NCBI GenBank assembly: GCA_902384585.1
Contig: CABMCJ010000004.1
Coordinates: 1-64,000 of the forward strand
Reading direction: 5' to 3'
Length of the DNA stretch: 64,000 nucleotides
Source of the DNA: Candidatus Anstonella stagnisolia
GTDB lineage: Archaea > Micrarchaeota > Micrarchaeia > Anstonellales > Anstonellaceae
Positions 62,497 through 64,000 of the stretch are shown one piece after another. Both the position numbers and the translations under genes were made by a program. The notes beneath the pieces were generated by a model that worked only from the letters and a program-made list of their open reading frames with translations, searched no databases and was not told the DNA's origin. The number at the start of each line of letters is the position of its first letter. The first letter of the stretch is position 1.

Positions 62497-63585
62497 CTAT
62501 ATAAGCTTTATGAAGCCCCTGCCAATTTCCGCAAGGTCGGCACCCAAAAGCGCGCTTGTCTGGCGTATGAACGTGAAAGTGATAATCAGGCATACCAATG
62601 GGTAGAATATCGCATGCAGCAGGAAGCCGGATGCAGTTGCGCCGCTTAGGTCCGGAATCCCAAACCCAAGCATGTTTGCAACCGCAGTTTTCACTTTGTC
62701 GTCAACGGCCCCTATCCCGCTTTCTTCAGCCTTAATCCTTGCCCTTTGCACATAAATGTCTGATATGTTGGTGTAGCACGCGTCCTCTTCAAGCACAGAA
62801 GGCAGCGACTGGTCAAGCTGGGTGCATATTGAATTTTTGGGCGCGGAGGCATAAATGAAAACATAGCTCATTGGGAAAACAAAATAGAAGCCTATTGCAA
62901 TTGCAATCATCAGCCCGCCCGCGCCGCGCGTGGGCGCAAATGTCCGCAGTATTATCCCTATTGGCAAAAACAGGGACATCATGACCACTTCCACAAAATC
63001 AAGGAAGCGCAGCTGGACATAATTGAATATCATGAGGTACGTGAGATTGCCCGTAACATAATGCCAAATGCCTGTGAACGCCCCGTACACGGAGCCCGAA
63101 TGGCCCTCAGGCCCCGACACATCCATGGAATACTTTTCCACAGTCTCATAAACCGAATTAATCAAAAATGAAATTTTGTAGACCGTGCGCTCGCACTTGA
63201 GGCTCTCCACAAGGTATGCGCGCGCCAGCGTGAAATGGTCAATCGGCCCTGCCGGCCCCGCGCCTCCGGAATAAACATATGCGCTCTCGGTTATTTTCTT
63301 TGAAATTTCCCAGGTTGCGCTAAGCGCGCCTATAAGCGCAAGCACAAGCAAAAACATTGCAAAAACGTTCACAATCTCGGATTTTGCCCACATCTTCAGG
63401 TTCATCATGCCAAGCGCAATTCCTACCATGTACACAATTGTCGCAATTGCAAGCATCGCAAGCATGGTGAGGATGAATATTGGGAACCAGTTTGGTATTT
63501 TCACCATTTCCTCAAACTTCGCAGTAGCGGGCTGCGCCAGCAACAGGGGCATGAGCAGCAATATTGCAAATATTGCGCGCATCAT
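62497..63585 (-). CDS. multi-pass membrane protein with signal peptide, secretion-channel-like
   Basis: 362 residues, ATG 63585 overlapping the upstream stop (ATGA). Signal peptide RAIFAILLLMPLLLAQPATA, then about six further hydrophobic segments (about 33-60, 72-95, 185-215, 228-250, 320-345). A cysteine-containing extracytoplasmic loop lies at about 250-275 (ICTQLDQSLPSVLEEDACY). The layout loosely recalls VirB6/TrbL-type channel proteins of conjugation and type IV secretion, but I see no diagnostic motif. It is coupled to the following membrane gene. Function uncertain. Confidence 0.6.
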   Translation of the reverse strand: MMRAIFAILLLMPLLLAQPATAKFEEMVKIPNWFPIFILTMLAMLAIATIVYMVGIALGMMNLKMWAKSEIVNVFAMFLLVLALIGALSATWEISKKITESAYVYSGGAGPAGPIDHFTLARAYLVESLKCERTVYKISFLINSVYETVEKYSMDVSGPEGHSGSVYGAFTGIWHYVTGNLTYLMIFNYVQLRFLDFVEVVMMSLFLPIGIILRTFAPTRGAGGLMIAIAIGFYFVFPMSYVFIYASAPKNSICTQLDQSLPSVLEEDACYTNISDIYVQRARIKAEESGIGAVDDKVKTAVANMLGFGIPDLSGATASGFLLHAIFYPLVCLIITFTFIRQTSALLGADLAEIGRGFIKLI

Positions 63586-64000
63586 ATCATCCTCGTAAGG
63601 TTGGTTACGTCAACCTCTTCTCCAAGCACCTTTGAAATGTCCTTTGCAATCCCTATCAAGAAAATAAAATCAATTATGGGCAGCACAACTGCAATCAGGA
63701 AATAATACACTGCAGCCCTGCTGAATATGCTTACTGCAGTGAAAAGTGACACCACGTTGCCCATGACGCTCATTATCGCAAGCACGGGCCCGCCTACGGG
63801 TATTTTAGCAAGGAAGGGATATGCCAACGAGGGCCCGAATAGAAGCGCCCCGTTTTTTAGCCCAGCCCATGCAGCATCCATGAAGCTCTTGAATTCGTTT
63901 GTGAGCGGCACGCGCACCAGCATGTCATTGAAAACTATCACAAGCGGGTAGAATATGAGCAATGCAAGCGACAGCCCGACCATTGCACCCCCGAACTCGC
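63582..64000 (-). CDS. membrane protein, 5' end beyond window
   Basis: The frame is open to the last base (upstream codons read EFGGA before the ORF-track Met), so the ORF-track start at 63983 is only the first Met inside the window and the gene is probably partial. The 133-plus residues visible contain three or four hydrophobic helices (VGLSLALLIFYPLVIVF, GALLFGPSLAYPFL, YYFLIAVVLPIIDFIFLIG). A short cytoplasmic tail ends DVTNLTRMI. The stop overlaps the next start by 4 bp. Same probable complex as the 62497-63585 product. Confidence 0.6.
   Translation of the reverse strand, partial: EFGGAMVGLSLALLIFYPLVIVFNDMLVRVPLTNEFKSFMDAAWAGLKNGALLFGPSLAYPFLAKIPVGGPVLAIMSVMGNVVSLFTAVSIFSRAAVYYFLIAVVLPIIDFIFLIGIAKDISKVLGEEVDVTNLTRMI

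Noticed and set aside
62138-62593. Longer 151-residue start for the basic protein
   Set aside because: It would overlap the upstream membrane-protein gene by about 100 bp; ATG 62476 clears it.

Overview
The window reads as one contiguous piece of an archaeal chromosome. The support is: A/T-rich TATA elements about 22-30 bp ahead of many start codons (leaderless transcripts); GGTGA-type ribosome sites inside operons; class III (archaeal pilin) signal peptides; FlaI/FlaJ-type pilus motor proteins; a tRNA-Ser with a bulge-helix-bulge type intron; SecD/SecF; and LysW-dependent lysine synthesis. Gene style, a bacterial-type ThrRS and a huge N/S/T-rich beta-helix protein suggest a DPANN-like lineage (Diapherotrites/Micrarchaeota type), but the lineage is inference. 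No CRISPR array, insertion sequence, rRNA or integrase was seen.

Layout. 1-19.9 kb is a single gene, open at the left edge of the window: a secreted parallel beta-helix (NosD-like) protein of more than 6,620 residues with five LamG-like domains. 19.9-22.2 kb holds four pilin-like genes transcribed with it. After a divergent lipoprotein (DUF4382-like), 23.2-26.9 kb encodes the pilus motor ATPase and two TadC/FlaJ-type membrane platforms. 27-31.4 kb has thrS, an unknown helical-repeat gene, tpiA, tRNA-Ser(CGA) with intron, and a membrane-anchored winged-helix protein. 31.5-35.5 kb is a copper cluster: cupredoxin-like protein, HMA chaperone, HMA-membrane fusion and CopA. 35.5-38.9 kb has a tiny coiled-coil gene, a rhodanese, tRNA-Thr(CGT), a class IV aminotransferase, an unknown gene and an ACT-domain protein.

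39-50.7 kb is a nearly complete alpha-aminoadipate lysine pathway in several operons: homocitrate synthase, a stand-alone RAM domain, homoaconitase large and small subunits, homoisocitrate dehydrogenase, LysW (54 aa, absent from the ORF track), LysX, LysY, LysZ, LysJ and LysK. A Fic/Doc toxin-like gene and a UDP-GlcNAc 2-epimerase are inserted. The 2-aminoadipate aminotransferase (LysN) is not present as such; the class IV aminotransferase at 36.1 kb is a candidate. 50.8-53.7 kb is secDF; 53.8-62.1 kb has a eukaryote-type (GT3) glycogen synthase, a K+ channel, carAB, a phospholipase-D-type nuclease and an AT-rich, apparently foreign gene. The right end has a basic small protein and two multi-pass membrane proteins, the last open at the window edge.

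Three observations stand out beyond gene calling. (1) At least six genes are followed, just after their stop codon, by a degenerate direct copy of their own 3' coding end. In three lysine genes the copies differ largely at synonymous positions and by stop-codon swaps, which looks like scars of replaced or lost homologues rather than random repeats. (2) The lysW and lysJ promoters share a gapless 52-bp element (GTTA-N6-TAAC palindrome plus TTAACATTCTT and TATTATTTA boxes), a candidate lysine-regulon operator. (3) A leaderless 26-codon, lysine-rich ORF sits directly in front of homocitrate synthase.
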